Positions 47,234 through 58,145 of a DNA stretch of 64,000 bases are shown one piece after another. The position numbers and the translations under genes are program-made. Each line of letters begins with the position of its first letter. The first letter of the stretch is position 1. Below the pieces are notes generated by a model. It was not told the DNA's origin and did not search any database. It was given only the letters and a program-made list of their open reading frames with translations. The stretch lies in the NCBI RefSeq assembly GCF_000685905.1, contig NZ_JMKZ01000001.1, positions 434,001-498,000 on the forward strand, read 5' to 3'. Origin of the DNA: Mycoplasmoides pirum ATCC 25960. GTDB lineage: Bacteria; Bacillota_I; Bacilli_A; Mycoplasmatales; Mycoplasmoidaceae.

Positions 47234-47902
47234 ATGGTAATTAATCCAAGTAAAGAAAATAATACTCCACAAGGATTTAATCCTAATGTTGATAATACAA
47301 CCGTTTTTGCTAAACCTACTAGTTCACAAAAAAATGGTTATTTAATTCTTTTATTTTTATCTTGAATAACTATTATTCCCGGAATAGCTTGATTAATTAT
47401 TAGAATTAAACGTAAAAATGAATGAATTGATTTACAAATGAAGATTAATAATGCATCAAGTTCAATTGATATAAGCTTAACTAGAAGAAGTGAAACATTG
47501 AAAAAATTACTTGATCAAGCAAAAGGATATTTAAAACACGAACGTGAAACTTTAGAAAAAATTACAAGTATGCGTTCAAACAAAACTCCTAATGGAATTA
47601 TTGATGCAGATAAAGCTTTAAATGATTTATCAAGAAATATTCAAATAGCAATTGAAAATTATCCAGATTTAAAAGCTAATTCAATTATAGGCGAACTTAT
47701 GAGTAGTTCGCAATATATTGAATCTGAAATTGCTGCTTCACGTAGATTATATAATCAATATGTTCAACGTTTTAATGCTGACATATTAATGTTTCCAAAT
47801 GTTTGTTATGCAGCAAAACAAAAAATGAGCACATTGCCATTATTTATTGCAAGCGAAACTCAAAAACAAGATATAGACATGAGTTCTTTAAGTGATTTTT
47901 AA
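47234..47902 (+). CDS. LemA family protein
   Basis: The protein is 222 residues. A 40-residue tail leads to one membrane helix (GYLILLFLSWITIIPGIAWLII), then the LemA helical domain with LKKLLDQAKGYLKHERETL, AIENYPDLKAN, and the signature EIAASRRLYNQYVQRFNADI followed by FPN. An AGGAGAAG site precedes the ATG. LemA is a small membrane protein of unknown function, found widely. The helix is preceded by a Pro/Asn-rich region absent in the core family. A hairpin with a T-run follows. Confidence 0.88.
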
Positions 47903-47935
47903 TTTTGTATAAATGAAATTAGTTAGTACTCTTGA

Positions 47936-48831
47936 TTAATAAATATTATTTATAGAAATTAAATCAACATAAAATATGTTGATTTTTTCTTTTTTGTCAT
48001 TTCTAGTTCATTTAATATCATTAATCTTAAAAGATGAATTTTTATTTATTAGTACTTGATTATCTGTGTTTGCTACTCCCATAAATTTAAAATTACCTAA
48101 ATAGACTGCTCCAATAATATCTTTTGGAATATTTATTACAAACAAAACTTGTTCTTTTAATGGCAAAACTTTTTTATTATCTATTCAATTTGAACCATCA
48201 CAATATCTTAATGCTTCTACACGATCTAATGAAGTTGATATAAATCCATAAGAAGTAATAATTTTGCCAATACATTCTGAATAATCATATCTATCATTAA
48301 TAAGTTTAATATATGGTTTTAATTGTTCTCAAAATTCAATTTCTTGATATTCAACACCATGATATACTTTGTAATTTTCATATGGTCATCTTGCATATAA
48401 ATTATTTAAAGCAGAAACAACATATTGATAATCAGAACCACGAATCTCCAAAGGATTGTTTAATCCTCCAAAATTTAAATTTACTTTTTGATTAGGAGGA
48501 ATTTTATTTTTATGTAAATATTCATTTCAATAATAACCTCTTTGATTAGCATACATAAAAATTGCTTGTTGTTCTGAATAACAATAATAATTTTTTAATT
48601 TTCCATTTTCATCGTAATTTCAATCAGCTATTGTTAAATTATTGTATCATTCATGAAAATTAGATTGAAGATTGTAGTCAATAATACCTTCCTCTCTCTC
48701 TCTCTCTCTCATTTAATATAATTTTCATCTATATCATATTCTGAACAAGAAATAATTCCTATTGCAAATGTTGTTATTATTCAAAGAATACTAAATATAA
48801 AAACTAAGTTTAAAAATATTCTTTTTTTCAT
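47936..48831 (-). CDS. Phase-variable ADP-ribosyltransferase-like lipoprotein (frame OFF)
   Basis: The minus-strand ATG at 48831 opens a lipoprotein signal (ILWIITTFAIGIISC, cut before Cys29). About 11 codons later comes a 19-base (GA)n tract at 48692-48710. In the start frame translation ends soon after the tract. A shift of two bases opens a frame to the TAA at 47936, giving 297 residues if one repeat unit is lost. That part has the order of PF03496-type ADP-ribosyltransferases: YKVYHGVE, YGFISTSL (STS motif) and DNQVLINKNSSFKI. The usual Arg is His in YHG, and the ExE Glu is Gln in DNQVL, so activity is uncertain. Confidence 0.72.
47961..47996 (+). terminator. Terminator of the lemA gene
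   Basis: An 11-base stem (AAATCAACATA with TATGTTGATTT) and 3-base loop precede a T-rich run of about ten bases. On the minus strand the hairpin lies inside the 3' end of the toxin-like gene. Confidence 0.75.
48692..48710. repeat. (CT)9C microsatellite inside the lipoprotein gene
   Basis: Nineteen bases of alternating C and T ((GA)n on the coding strand). Loss of one unit or gain of two restores the downstream frame. The length equals that of the CT tract in the decayed tRNA at 35192-35210. Confidence 0.9.
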
Positions 48832-49133
48832 AATCTTAAATCTCTATTTAAATACATGCTTGAATGTATACCTATGCAATTATAAATAATTTAATATTTA
48901 TAAACCTAGTAAAACTAATTACTAGAAATAACAAAACAATAATATTTTTTTACAACAGCAATTTATATAAATAAATTTCAATAGTTTTACACAACAAAAC
49001 ATTAATTTAAAAAACTTTATTTTTTTAACAATCTACGAAAAAATTAATTTTTAAAAATTTAGTTTAATTATTTATCAAATAACCATTAAAAAAATTTTTT
49101 TAAATAAAATAAACAATTTTATTTTTTTTATTG
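48832..49133. other. AT-rich divergent intergenic region
   Basis: About 300 bases between the toxin-like gene and mraZ without open frames. It should hold the lipoprotein promoter; nothing else is distinct. Confidence 0.5.
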
Positions 49134-49170
49134 TATGATATTAAGTGTCATAAAGTGGGAGTAAATGGTA
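49134..49170 (+). promoter_or_regulatory. mraZ promoter with three 10-base MraZ-like boxes
   Basis: TATGAT at 49134-49139 serves as -10. Directly downstream come three blocks at 10-base spacing: TTAAGTGTCA, TAAAGTGGGA and GTAAATGGTA (49141-49170). MraZ of mollicutes binds tandem AAAGTG[T/G]-type boxes at this place. The last box ends 4 bases before the ATG, so binding would block both promoter clearance and initiation. Confidence 0.7.
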
Positions 49171-49174
49171 CAAA

Positions 49175-49612
49175 ATGTTTTTAGGCACATTCGAACATTC
49201 CTTAGATGCGAAAAACAGAATAAGTCTTCCAAGTCGTTTACGATCCAAAATTTCATCTGCTGTTGTGGTTAGCAAAGGTTTTGATGGATGTTTGGAAGTA
49301 AGAACTCCTGAAGACTTTGAAAATTATGCCCAATCATTAAACAAATTATCAAACACCCACAAAGACAGTCGTATTATTGTTAGACAAATTTTTGCTAACT
49401 CTACAGACATTGAATTAGATGCTTCAAATCGTATTTTGATTCCAGCTAATTTGTTAAAAGAAGCTAATCTTAAAAAAGACATAGTTATCATTGGTGCTGG
49501 TAAAAAAATGGAAATTTGAGATAAACAAGCATATGAAAAATTCAAATCTGAAAGCGACGAAAAATTTGAAGAAGTAGCTGAACGTTTAAATAATTTTGAA
49601 AATGAACAATAA
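49175..49612 (+). CDS. mraZ: Transcription factor MraZ
   Basis: The 145-residue protein has the double AbrB-like fold signature: [22 protein letters not shown] and, in the second half, [15 protein letters not shown]. MraZ forms rings and binds tandem boxes upstream of its own gene to control the division cluster. Box-like sites lie directly upstream here. The 3' end, with two TGA-tolerant codons, overlaps rsmH by 11 bases. This is the first gene of the mraZ-rsmH-ftsA-like-ftsZ operon. Confidence 0.95.
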
Positions 49613-50540
49613 TATTCATAAACCTGTCTTATTAGATGAAGTTATTAATTATTTAAATATTCAACCTAATGGAATATATTGCGATTTTACAATAGGATAT
49701 GGCGGACACACTTCTCAAATTTTAAAAAAGTTGAAAGAAGGTAAACTAATTGGTTTTGATCAAGATCCCCAAGCAATTGATTGATGCGCAAATCATTTAA
49801 ATGACAATAAAATAGTTTTGATTAATGATAATTTTGTTAATTTCAAAAAACACTTAAATGATTTAAGCATTAAAAAAATACAAGGCGCTTTATTAGATCT
49901 TGGTGTATCTAGCTTGCAATTTGATTTAGCTGATCGAGGTTTTAGTTATCAAAATAACGGACCTTTGGATATGAGAATGAATCAATCTAAAGGCTTAACT
50001 GCTGAAGAATATATTCGCAAAAATAATTTGCAACATTTGATAAATGTTTTTAAAAAATATGGTGAAATAAAAAATCCTGTTCATATTTCAAAATTAATCA
50101 AAGAATATGTTGATCACAATAAAAATGTTTCGACTTGAGAAATTGAAAATTTAATAAAACAAAATTTACCAATTAAATTGTTGCATCAAAAAAAACATCC
50201 AGCTAGATTATATTTTCAAGCTTTACGCATTGCGGTTAATGATGAATTAAATGTTTTAAAAATTTTTTTAAATGAAATTCCTAAATTTATAGATATTAAT
50301 GGAATACTTGCAATTATTACATTTCATTCATTAGAAGAAAAAATCGTTTTAAAAAAAATTAATGAATTGTGTACGCCACCTATTTTGCCTGGTGTCCCTA
50401 TTAACAATAGTGAGTTAGTAGAATTTAATAAAGTTACAAAATCTCCAATTAAACCTTCTGAAATAGAAATTAAAAATAACCATCGTTCAAGATCTGCAAA
50501 ATTATTCATCATTAAAAGGACTAAAATATGTACAATTTAA
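49602..50540 (+). CDS. rsmH: 16S rRNA m4C1402 methyltransferase RsmH
   Basis: The 312-residue protein begins HKPVLLDEV, has the SAM motif [32 protein letters not shown] and ITFHSLEEK, and ends with NHRSRSAKL. It methylates C1402 of 16S rRNA. Its start lies inside mraZ, and its end overlaps the ftsA-like gene by 13 bases, so expression is tightly coupled. Known also as mraW. Confidence 0.95.
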
Positions 50541-51775
50541 AAACAGTTTGTGTTGGAATATCAATTGACATAAATGAAATTAAATTAATTGTTAGTGATA
50601 ATGCTAATAATAACTTTAATTTATTATATAGTACTTCGATTGATAACAAGTCGCTTTATGATGAAAAACAAATTTTAGATATTAAAAAACTTAAACATGC
50701 TATATATGAATTAATTAATGATGCTCAAAAATATACTGAACTTAAAATAGAAAAAGTTTTGATATCTTTTGATGATGGTATAGTTAAAGAGTTTAATATT
50801 AATCAAATTAAAACTGATTTTTTTACATATAAAAGTCCTCAAAAAGTTTTTGAAAGAATTAATAATGCAATCAATGTTTGAAATAAAAATATTAATTCTG
50901 AAATTTTATGATGAGAAGTATATAGTTGAATTGATGAACAAACTAAACAAAAAATTCAAACAAATGAAATTGTAATCGGTTCTAGATATTTAGCAAAAAT
51001 TAATGTTTATACAACTAATAATTTGTTAGTTAATCAATTTATCAATTTAATAAATGATTTAAATATCAAAGTTCTTAATACAACAATATGTTCATTAAAT
51101 GCATCTGTTATCACAAATAATGAAGAATCAATTGTTTTAGAAATTTATAACGATTACAGTCAATTGTTATATTTGAAAAATGGTATTTTAGAAAATAAAA
51201 AACACTTTAGTTTTAGTAACAATGAATTTTACAAATATGTTGCAAATCAAATTGATACTAATTTAATTGATTCGCATAAAATTAAAAATTTGTTAAATGA
51301 TAATTTAAATACTTTTTTTGAAAATAATATTAATTTAGCTTTCTCTATTGGGGATAATTTTTTAGATTCAAATTATGTTAAATCAACAATTTTAACGAAT
51401 TTAGTTAATAATTATGCATCTGAAATTATTCAAATTCTTGAAAAAGAAATATCTTTTAAAAAGATTAATAAATTTTTAATTTTATGTAAATCAAAACCAT
51501 TAGTAAATAGTTTAATAGATAAACTTTATAAAATTACAAATCCGCCAAATCAAATAATTTATTCTAATAATAATTTATTGTTGCTTGATAACAAATATTA
51601 TTCATTAGCTTTAGGTATTATTCAATTCTATAGAAAACATAGTATTTATAAAATTGATAATTCGTGCGTTCAACCTTATTATTCAAATACATATGATAAA
51701 AAAATTGAAATTAAATTAGCTACTATGGCTATCAACAATAATATAACCAAAACAGTTCAAAAAATTATCAAATAA
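50528..51775 (+). CDS. Diverged FtsA-like protein
   Basis: The product is 415 residues with several TGA Trp codons. The N-terminus (VCVGISIDINEIKLIVSD) resembles the first actin-fold phosphate loop, and KVLISFDDG follows. The strict ATPase motifs of FtsA (such as the second phosphate loop DxGxxTT) are not recognisable. Position between rsmH and ftsZ is where FtsA lies in other clusters, and a weakly conserved protein of about 410 residues holds this place in M. genitalium (MG223, as I remember). I infer an FtsA-like membrane tether for FtsZ. Confidence 0.7.
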
Positions 51776-51789
51776 AAGAGGATCTAAAA

Positions 51790-53343
51790 ATGAAAAAATA
51801 TAATCAAATGCAAGAAGTTTTATCAAATTTTGATTTTGAGCAAACTGAAAAAATTAAAGTTAATTTATCAAAATCTTTCGATAGTTGTTTAAAAACTGAC
51901 GAATTATTTCAAGATAATACAAAAACTATTGAACAAAATTTAAATACTAAAGATTTAAGTTTAGAAAGCAATTTAAATTCTAATGAAATAAAAACACAAT
52001 TTTTTACAAAAGAAGAAATCACTAATGAATCACGTGAATTTTTTGATGTTAATTTAGATATTAAAAAACCATCAATTAAAGTTATAGGAATAGGTGGTGC
52101 TGGAAATAATATTGTTGATTATATTTCAAATAATAATATCCTTTCTTCAAATGTAACTTTTTATCAATTAAATACAGATTCTCAACATCTACAACATTTA
52201 AAATCTAAAACTAATAAAGTATTAATTGAATCTAAAATTACAAAAGGAATGGGATCAGGTGGTGACCCGGAATGTGGTCGATTAGCAACTGAAGATTTTG
52301 AATCTGAGATACGTAATATTTTATCAGGTGCTGATGTTTGTATTTTAATTGCAGGATTAGGAAAAGGAACAGGCACAGGCGGTAGTCCTGTAATTGGAAA
52401 AATTGCTAAATCAATGGATATTTTGACATTGGCTTTTGCAACTATGCCAAGTCTTGGGGAAGGAAAAACTGCACTAAATAAAGCATTATTAGGTTTAAAA
52501 GAATTAAAAGAATCAGTTGATGCAATTACAACAATTAGTAATGAAAAAGCTTTATTTAATTCAGAATCAAATAATAGTATTTTTGATGCTTATAAAAAAT
52601 CAAATTTAGAAATAGGAAATGCTATTAAATCAATTACAGATATTATTTTATTACCTTCATATCAAAATATTGATTTAGCTGATGTAAAAAATTTCTTTTC
52701 AAGTAAAAATAGTGTTAATTATTTTTTAGCAATTAGAGAACGTTTCACTTCTAATGAGGTTAAAGATATTAATCGCATTATTAATCGTAAATTAAATGAA
52801 TTAGCTTTTGAACAAAGCATATTAAATGCAAAATCAACTTTAATTTTATTTTATGCGAATAAAGAAGTAGGAACGCAATTGTACACAAATACTACATCAA
52901 TTTTAAAAGAATTATCAATGAACAAAGATTTAAACATAGTTTATGGAATTGTTGAAACTGATAATCCAATGATTGGATTTGATATTATCGCTCTTAATAA
53001 TGAACCAACTGTACTAACAACAAATATTTCACCATTAACTCAAAAAATAGATGTTGGTATTTTTGACAATAAAATTACAACTAATAAAATTCAAAACACT
53101 AATAATTTATTAAGTCGAAAATTCAATCGAATAAATGAAAAATCATCATTAAATTCTTCTTGAAGCAAAACTGCAAATAAATTAGAAGATGATTTCAATG
53201 ATTTAATTGAGACAAAGAAATTAACAACTGATCAAATGTCTAAAATTTTAAATCGTTCCATGGAAACTTATTTTGATAAAAAATCTAATAATTTAATGGA
53301 TGATTTTACTGAATATGATGATCTAAATTTATTTAAAAGTTAA
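51790..53343 (+). CDS. ftsZ: Cell division GTPase FtsZ with long N-terminal extension
   Basis: The frame is 517 codons with one TGA Trp codon. The GTPase core starts near residue 97 (IKVIGIGGAGNN, 96-107). The tubulin signature is GLGKGTGTGGSPV at about 189-201, so the usual GGGTGTG reads GKGTGTG with Lys192. The T7 loop NIDLADV is intact. The 95-residue acidic extension before the core and the 60-residue tail with DDFTEYDDLNLF resemble linker regions. FtsZ forms the division filament. A GAGGATC site is 9 bases before the start. Confidence 0.93.
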
Positions 53344-53377
53344 GTAGAACTATTAAAAAATAGGTTGTGATATATAG

Positions 53378-53383
53378 TATAAT
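53378..53383 (+). promoter_or_regulatory. -10 element upstream of topJ
   Basis: TATAAT lies 113 bases before the topJ start, giving an approximately 100-base leader. No CIRCE repeat is seen in it, and no strong -35. Confidence 0.5.
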
Positions 53384-53496
53384 TATTTAGATATATTTTA
53401 TCCAAACTATGAAACATTATTGGTTCAGAATATCATTTGTCTATTTAAAATTCTAAATTATGTTTTTAAAAATAACATTTAACGCGGTTTATTAAA

Positions 53497-56118
53497 ATGT
53501 CTAATAAAAAAGATTATTATGAAGTTCTTGGTGTTGATCGTGAAGCTGATGAACGTGAAATAAAAAAAGCATTTAGAAAATTAGCTCAAAAATACCACCC
53601 TGATCGTAATAAAACTCCAGAAGCTGAAGAAAAATTTAAAGAAATCAATGAAGCTTACGAAGTTTTAAATGATCCAACAAAACGTTCAAATTATGATAAA
53701 TACGGACATGATGGTATAGACGGCGATCCTGGTGGATTTGATGCAACTGAAGCATTTTCATCTTTTTTTGAAACTATTAGAAATGATACAACTTTTTTTG
53801 AAAGTGATTTTGATACAAGTAAAAAGAAAAAAAAGAAAAAAGGTTTTTCTGCTGTAGAAGATGATTTAGATGAATATATTAGACAACAAGAAGAATTAGA
53901 AAAAAGCGAAAGAAGAAAAGCTAAAGAAGAAAAAAAAGCAGCTAAAAAAGCAGCTAAAGAAGCTAAACGAAAAGAAAAACTTGCTAAAAAAGGAATTGTT
54001 GAAGAAAACATTGATGATGTTCTTGATTTTTCAGTTGATTCAAAACCAAACGATGAGTCAAATGATAATTCAATAAATAAAACAAGTAATAACGATAATT
54101 TAGATTTTGGAAATCCATTTGCTGATGAACCAGAACAAAAAGTTGAAACAAATTCAGTTGATAAAGAACCAACTGAAGAATTTTGAACTAAATTTGTTGG
54201 CAACCCTGATTATGGATATTATGATTCTAATAATGATTGACAATGAAGTGGATATTTTGATGAAAACCAAAATTGATTCCCAGAACCTAATGAGGAACAA
54301 AAATTAGCAGAACAAAAAGCTAAAGAAGAAGCTGAACGTAAAGCTAAAGAAGAGCAAGAAGCTAAAGAAGAAGCTGAACGTAAGGCTAAAGAAGCTGCTG
54401 AACGTAAGGCTAAAGAAGAGCAAGAAGCTAAAGAAGCTGCTGAACGTAAGGCTAAAGAAGAACAAGAAGCTAAAGAAGCTGCTGAACGTAAGGCTAAAGA
54501 AGAACAAGAAGTTAAAGAAACAACAGAAGTTAAAAAAGAACAAGAATCCAAAGAAGATAGTTCATCAACTTCAATGTTTAATTTCACTTCAAGTAAAACA
54601 TTTGATTTGTCATTTTTAAATAAAAAGAAAAATAATTCAAATAATTCAGAAGAAAAAAATGTTGAAGAATTAGTAAATCCTGATAATTCTAATTCAATAT
54701 CAACAGACGACTCTAACAAAACATTTGATTTATCATTCTTAAATAAGAAAAAAATAGAAGATGATAATAAATCAAATGAAAATAAAGTAGAAGAACCGAC
54801 TAATAAAACTAATGATAGTGCAATTAATAATAAAGATGCTAAAGAAGATTTACCATTCAAAATTAAGAGTGTAGATGAATTAAGTAAACAAGAATCACAA
54901 TCTAATGAGTTTCCAACTACAATTGTTGAAGAATCATTTGATTTTGAAAATTTTGATTCTTCATCGTTTAATAACATGAAAGAAGCAGAACCTATTCCAA
55001 CATCTATGATTAATATGGATATAGGTACTTATACAACTACAGTAATAAATGAAGAAAATTTATTAACTAAAATTAAAAGTGAATTTAATTTTGATAAAAA
55101 AGAATTTGATTTACCAGATATTGATTTAGCAGCCTTGAATGCCAAAGCGACCGAAAAATCTAATGGTCCTATTTCTTTATTCCAAATTAACAAGCGCAAA
55201 GAATTAAATATTGAATATCATATAAAATTAGATCAAATTTTGTTATTTAATAATAGTGTAAAACATATTAATTACTATCGTGAAATACCTTGTAATATAT
55301 GTGATGGTTCAGGTGGAGATCCTGAAATAAAAGATTCAGTTTATCGTTGTTTTGATTGTAAACAATTACCTAATTTAATGTGAAATTGTGCTACATGTAA
55401 TGGATATGGTCGTTTAATTGCAAAACCATGTTCTCAATGTAAGGGTAAAACATATTGCAAAGAATTAATCAATTTAGATCTAAGTTTACCAATAACTAAT
55501 AAATTAAAATTCGAAAATGTTTATCCCGGATTTGGTCATATCCATAACGCCTTGATTAAAGGTGATTTAAAAATAATTTATGAAATTGTTGAAAGTAAAT
55601 TCTTTAAAACACAAAACAATGATGTTGTTACAGTGGCTTTAATAGATCCTTTAGTTTCAGCTGTTGGTGGTTATATTTTAATACCTACATTAAATGATAT
55701 AGTTAAATTAAAAATTAAAAGTGGCTTAATGAATAATGATGTAATTTTAGTCAATGGTTATGGATTGCCAGAACATATAAATATGGACACTAACAAAAAA
55801 GAAAATGCCGGCGATTTAATCATTAAAGTTAAATATGCAAATGTAACTAAGTTGGATAAAGAAACTAAATTAGTTGATATTTCGTTGCATCAAAATGAAA
55901 ATGTTAATAAATATATTAAATCATTAGCATCAGAATTGCAAATTGTTTGGGAATCTGAAAATAAACATAAACGTGATTTTAATAATTTAAATAAAATTAA
56001 ATTTGATGAATTGCCTTCTTCACGAGCAATTGTTATTGAAAATGATTTAATTTTTGAAAAAGAAGAAGATGATATGGATGATTTGAAAGACATTAAAGTT
56101 AAAAAAAATAAAAAGTAG
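53497..56118 (+). CDS. topJ: TopJ-type DnaJ-like terminal-organelle co-chaperone with EAGR box (873 aa)
   Basis: The frame is 873 codons with TGA as Trp. A J domain occupies residues 1-70 with YHPDRN (HPD 34-36), then a Lys-rich region at 105-170. At about 228-268 is an EAGR box: [21 protein letters not shown] and NWFPEP, rich in aromatics and glycine. Next come AERKAKEE repeats (279-340) and two [10 protein letters not shown] elements, then the DnaJ zinc module with [16 protein letters not shown] and CSQCKGK (598-650) and the C-terminal beta domains. EAGR with DnaJ defines TopJ in M. pneumoniae, which is needed for the attachment organelle. grpE follows after 19 bases. Confidence 0.93.
54331..54515 (+). 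repeat. Repeats coding for [13 protein letters not shown]
   Basis: About four units of up to 42 bases code for [14 protein letters not shown]. One is a shorter unit (AERKAKEA). They follow the EAGR box in topJ. Such repeats can vary in number between strains. Confidence 0.85.
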
Positions 56119-56137
56119 AAATGATTAGGAGTTAATT

Positions 56138-57067
56138 ATGATGAACAAAGAACAAGAACAACAAGAACAAATTGAAACTACAGAAGTTGAAAAAAAAGAT
56201 GAACTTTCTGAAATTTTAACACCGAGTTTTGAAACAAAGATCGAAGAATTTAAAGAATTTTTTGAAAATAATTCAAGTTCAAAAATTAAATCTATTTCAA
56301 ATAAAATTGACAATTTAATTAATGAATTAGTAGAAATTCACAAAATTAAACTTGAAGAAGTATCTACCAATAGTTCAAAAACAAATGATGAAATTTTAAA
56401 AAAAGTTAAAGATTTAGAAGAAAAAGCTAGTAAAGAAATTTCAGAAAAAATTGCTGAAATGGATGCGAGAAAATCTCAAGAAATAGAAGATGCTAAAAAA
56501 TTTGCTATGGAAAAAGCAGCAGCAGGTGCAATTAATGTAGTTGATGTTTTAGAAATAGCAATAAATTTAGCCATTAAAGATCCCGCGGTTAAAAATTATG
56601 TTTCAGGTTTTAAAATGGCCTTAGATCAATTTATTAAATGATTAGAACAATTAAATATTAAACAAATGGTTATTAACCCAGGCGAACCATTTAATGAACA
56701 AAAAATGAGTGCTATTGAGCAAGTTAAATCTAACTTAGCAAAAAATGCTGTTGTTGAAGTTAAAAAATCAGGTTATGTTATGCATGACAAAGTCATTAGA
56801 CATGCTGCTGTATCTGTAAGTGATGGTTCTTTAGCTCCAGCAAATGCAAATACACAGCAACAAGTTCAAAACAAAACACAACAAGTAAAATTACAACAAC
56901 AAATTAATCAAAATCAACAACAAATGAGCATGCAAAACAAAACACAGCAAATTAATCAACAACATCATCAGCAACATATTCAACATCAACAACAAAAACA
57001 AATTAATCAAAATCAACAACAAGTTCAAAACAAAACACAACAAATTAATCATCAAAATAATAAGTAA
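56138..57067 (+). CDS. grpE: GrpE nucleotide exchange factor with Gln-rich tail
   Basis: The protein is 309 residues: a long N-terminal coiled coil (70-140), the GrpE head with [19 protein letters not shown] and [19 protein letters not shown], and a tail from about residue 239 to the end that is mostly Gln, Asn and His with repeated QNKTQQ and INQNQQQ. GrpE exchanges nucleotide on DnaK. The tail is not part of the family and has a prion-like composition. It sits after topJ, so this DnaJ-like protein and GrpE may be produced together. Confidence 0.92.
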
Positions 57068-57139
57068 AAAATTGTTTTTAGTGACTAATAAGTATTACAA
57101 TTAAATCAACTATTAACAATTTAAAAGTTTTAAAACAAT

Positions 57140-57514
57140 ATGTCAAATAACTCTAAGAAAATAAAAATTGAAATTGAAATTGATGAAGAAGTAAAAAAAT
57201 CTTTAGAAGAAAGTTTAAATAAAATTATTAAACTAAATCAATTACCAGAAAACACAAGTGTTGAACAATTTATAGTATTAGTTTTAAAGAACTATATACA
57301 AAGTTCTAAAGCAATGGAAAACATGAGTGGAGATTTCATTAATGAACTAAAAGAAAAATTAGAAGGAATTTTTAATCCAGAAGATATTGGTAGTGAAGAT
57401 TTTTACAAAAAAATGATGAACAATTTTAAAGATTTTTTAAATCCTGATGCTAAAAAATCTGATAAAAAAAATGATGATGATAAAAAAACAGATAATGATA
57501 AGAAAAAATCGTAG
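57140..57514 (+). CDS. Small acidic protein, unknown (124 aa)
   Basis: The frame begins at an ATG 72 bases after grpE and ends TAG. The first 60 residues (IKIEIEIDEEVKKSLEESL, PENTSVEQFIVLVLKNYI) have a strand-helix-helix layout reminiscent of a ribbon-helix-helix domain. The last 25 residues are nearly all Asp, Lys and Asn. No membrane segment. A protein of similar size lies after grpE in M. genitalium (MG202, as I remember), but I know no function. Confidence 0.65.
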   Translation: MSNNSKKIKIEIEIDEEVKKSLEESLNKIIKLNQLPENTSVEQFIVLVLKNYIQSSKAMENMSGDFINELKEKLEGIFNPEDIGSEDFYKKMMNNFKDFLNPDAKKSDKKNDDDKKTDNDKKKS

Positions 57515-57536
57515 TTAACAAGGAAGATTAACAATT

Positions 57537-58139
57537 ATGGAAAATAAATCAAAAAACAATGTTAAAGCTAAACCATTAAAAAAGCAAATTAGAATTGCTG
57601 CAATGGTGGCAACAGGAATTGAAGATATGGAATTAATTGTTCCTGTTGATATTTGACGTCGTAGTCATTTTGTTGTTGATTTGATTTCGATTGAGAAAAA
57701 AAATAGCGTTTTATTACAAAGAGGTGTCTCAATTAAATGTACACAAACTATTGATAAGACTAATCTAAAGCAATATAATGCAATTTTTTTACCCGGCGGA
57801 AAAGGTTATGAAAAATTTTTGTTAGAACCAAAATTGATAGAACATCTAAACAAATTTAATGAAACAAAAAAATGACTATTAGGAATTTGTTCTTCACCGA
57901 TTGTTTTTTCAGAATTAAAACTTTTAGGTTCAGCAAAAGTTGCTTGTTTTCCAGAAGATGCTAAAAAAATTAAAGATAATTATTCAAAAGAACCAATTGT
58001 TGTAAGTCAAAATTTTATTACTGCTATGTCAGCAGGTCATGTTTTTGATTTTGCATTACAAGTTGTGCAAACTTTAGCTTCAAAATCTGATGCAACTGAA
58101 GTAGCAAAAAGTATATACTACAATAAAAAAGGAAAATAA
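57537..58139 (+). CDS. DJ-1/PfpI family protein
   Basis: The 200-residue protein has the DJ-1 core: VAMVATGIEDMELIVPVDIWRR (shortened: TGIEDMELIVPVDIWR), AIFLPGGKGYEK and the nucleophile elbow LLGICSSP, then NFITAMSAGHVFDF. The Cys in GICSSP is the reactive residue of DJ-1/ThiJ enzymes, which act as glyoxalase/deglycase-like or redox proteins. The specific activity cannot be read. It lies between the unknown gene and hpf in the same direction, spaced 22 and 6 bases. Confidence 0.87.
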
Positions 58140-58145
58140 TTTTTT

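Noticed and set aside
48692-48710. CT tract as an assembly artefact
   Set aside because: Not excluded, but the lipoprotein signal and the downstream domain are both intact and join cleanly with one unit fewer, which fits slippage better than random error. Kept as a finding with this caveat.
53691-54203. Long Ser/Phe-rich open frame on the minus strand opposite topJ
   Set aside because: It mirrors the Lys/Glu-rich coding of topJ. Low complexity and lack of a ribosome site show it is a shadow.
54219-54977. 252-residue minus-strand frame with [13 protein letters not shown] repeats
   Set aside because: The repeats are the complement of the [13 protein letters not shown] repeats of topJ; the plus strand carries the J, EAGR and zinc modules.
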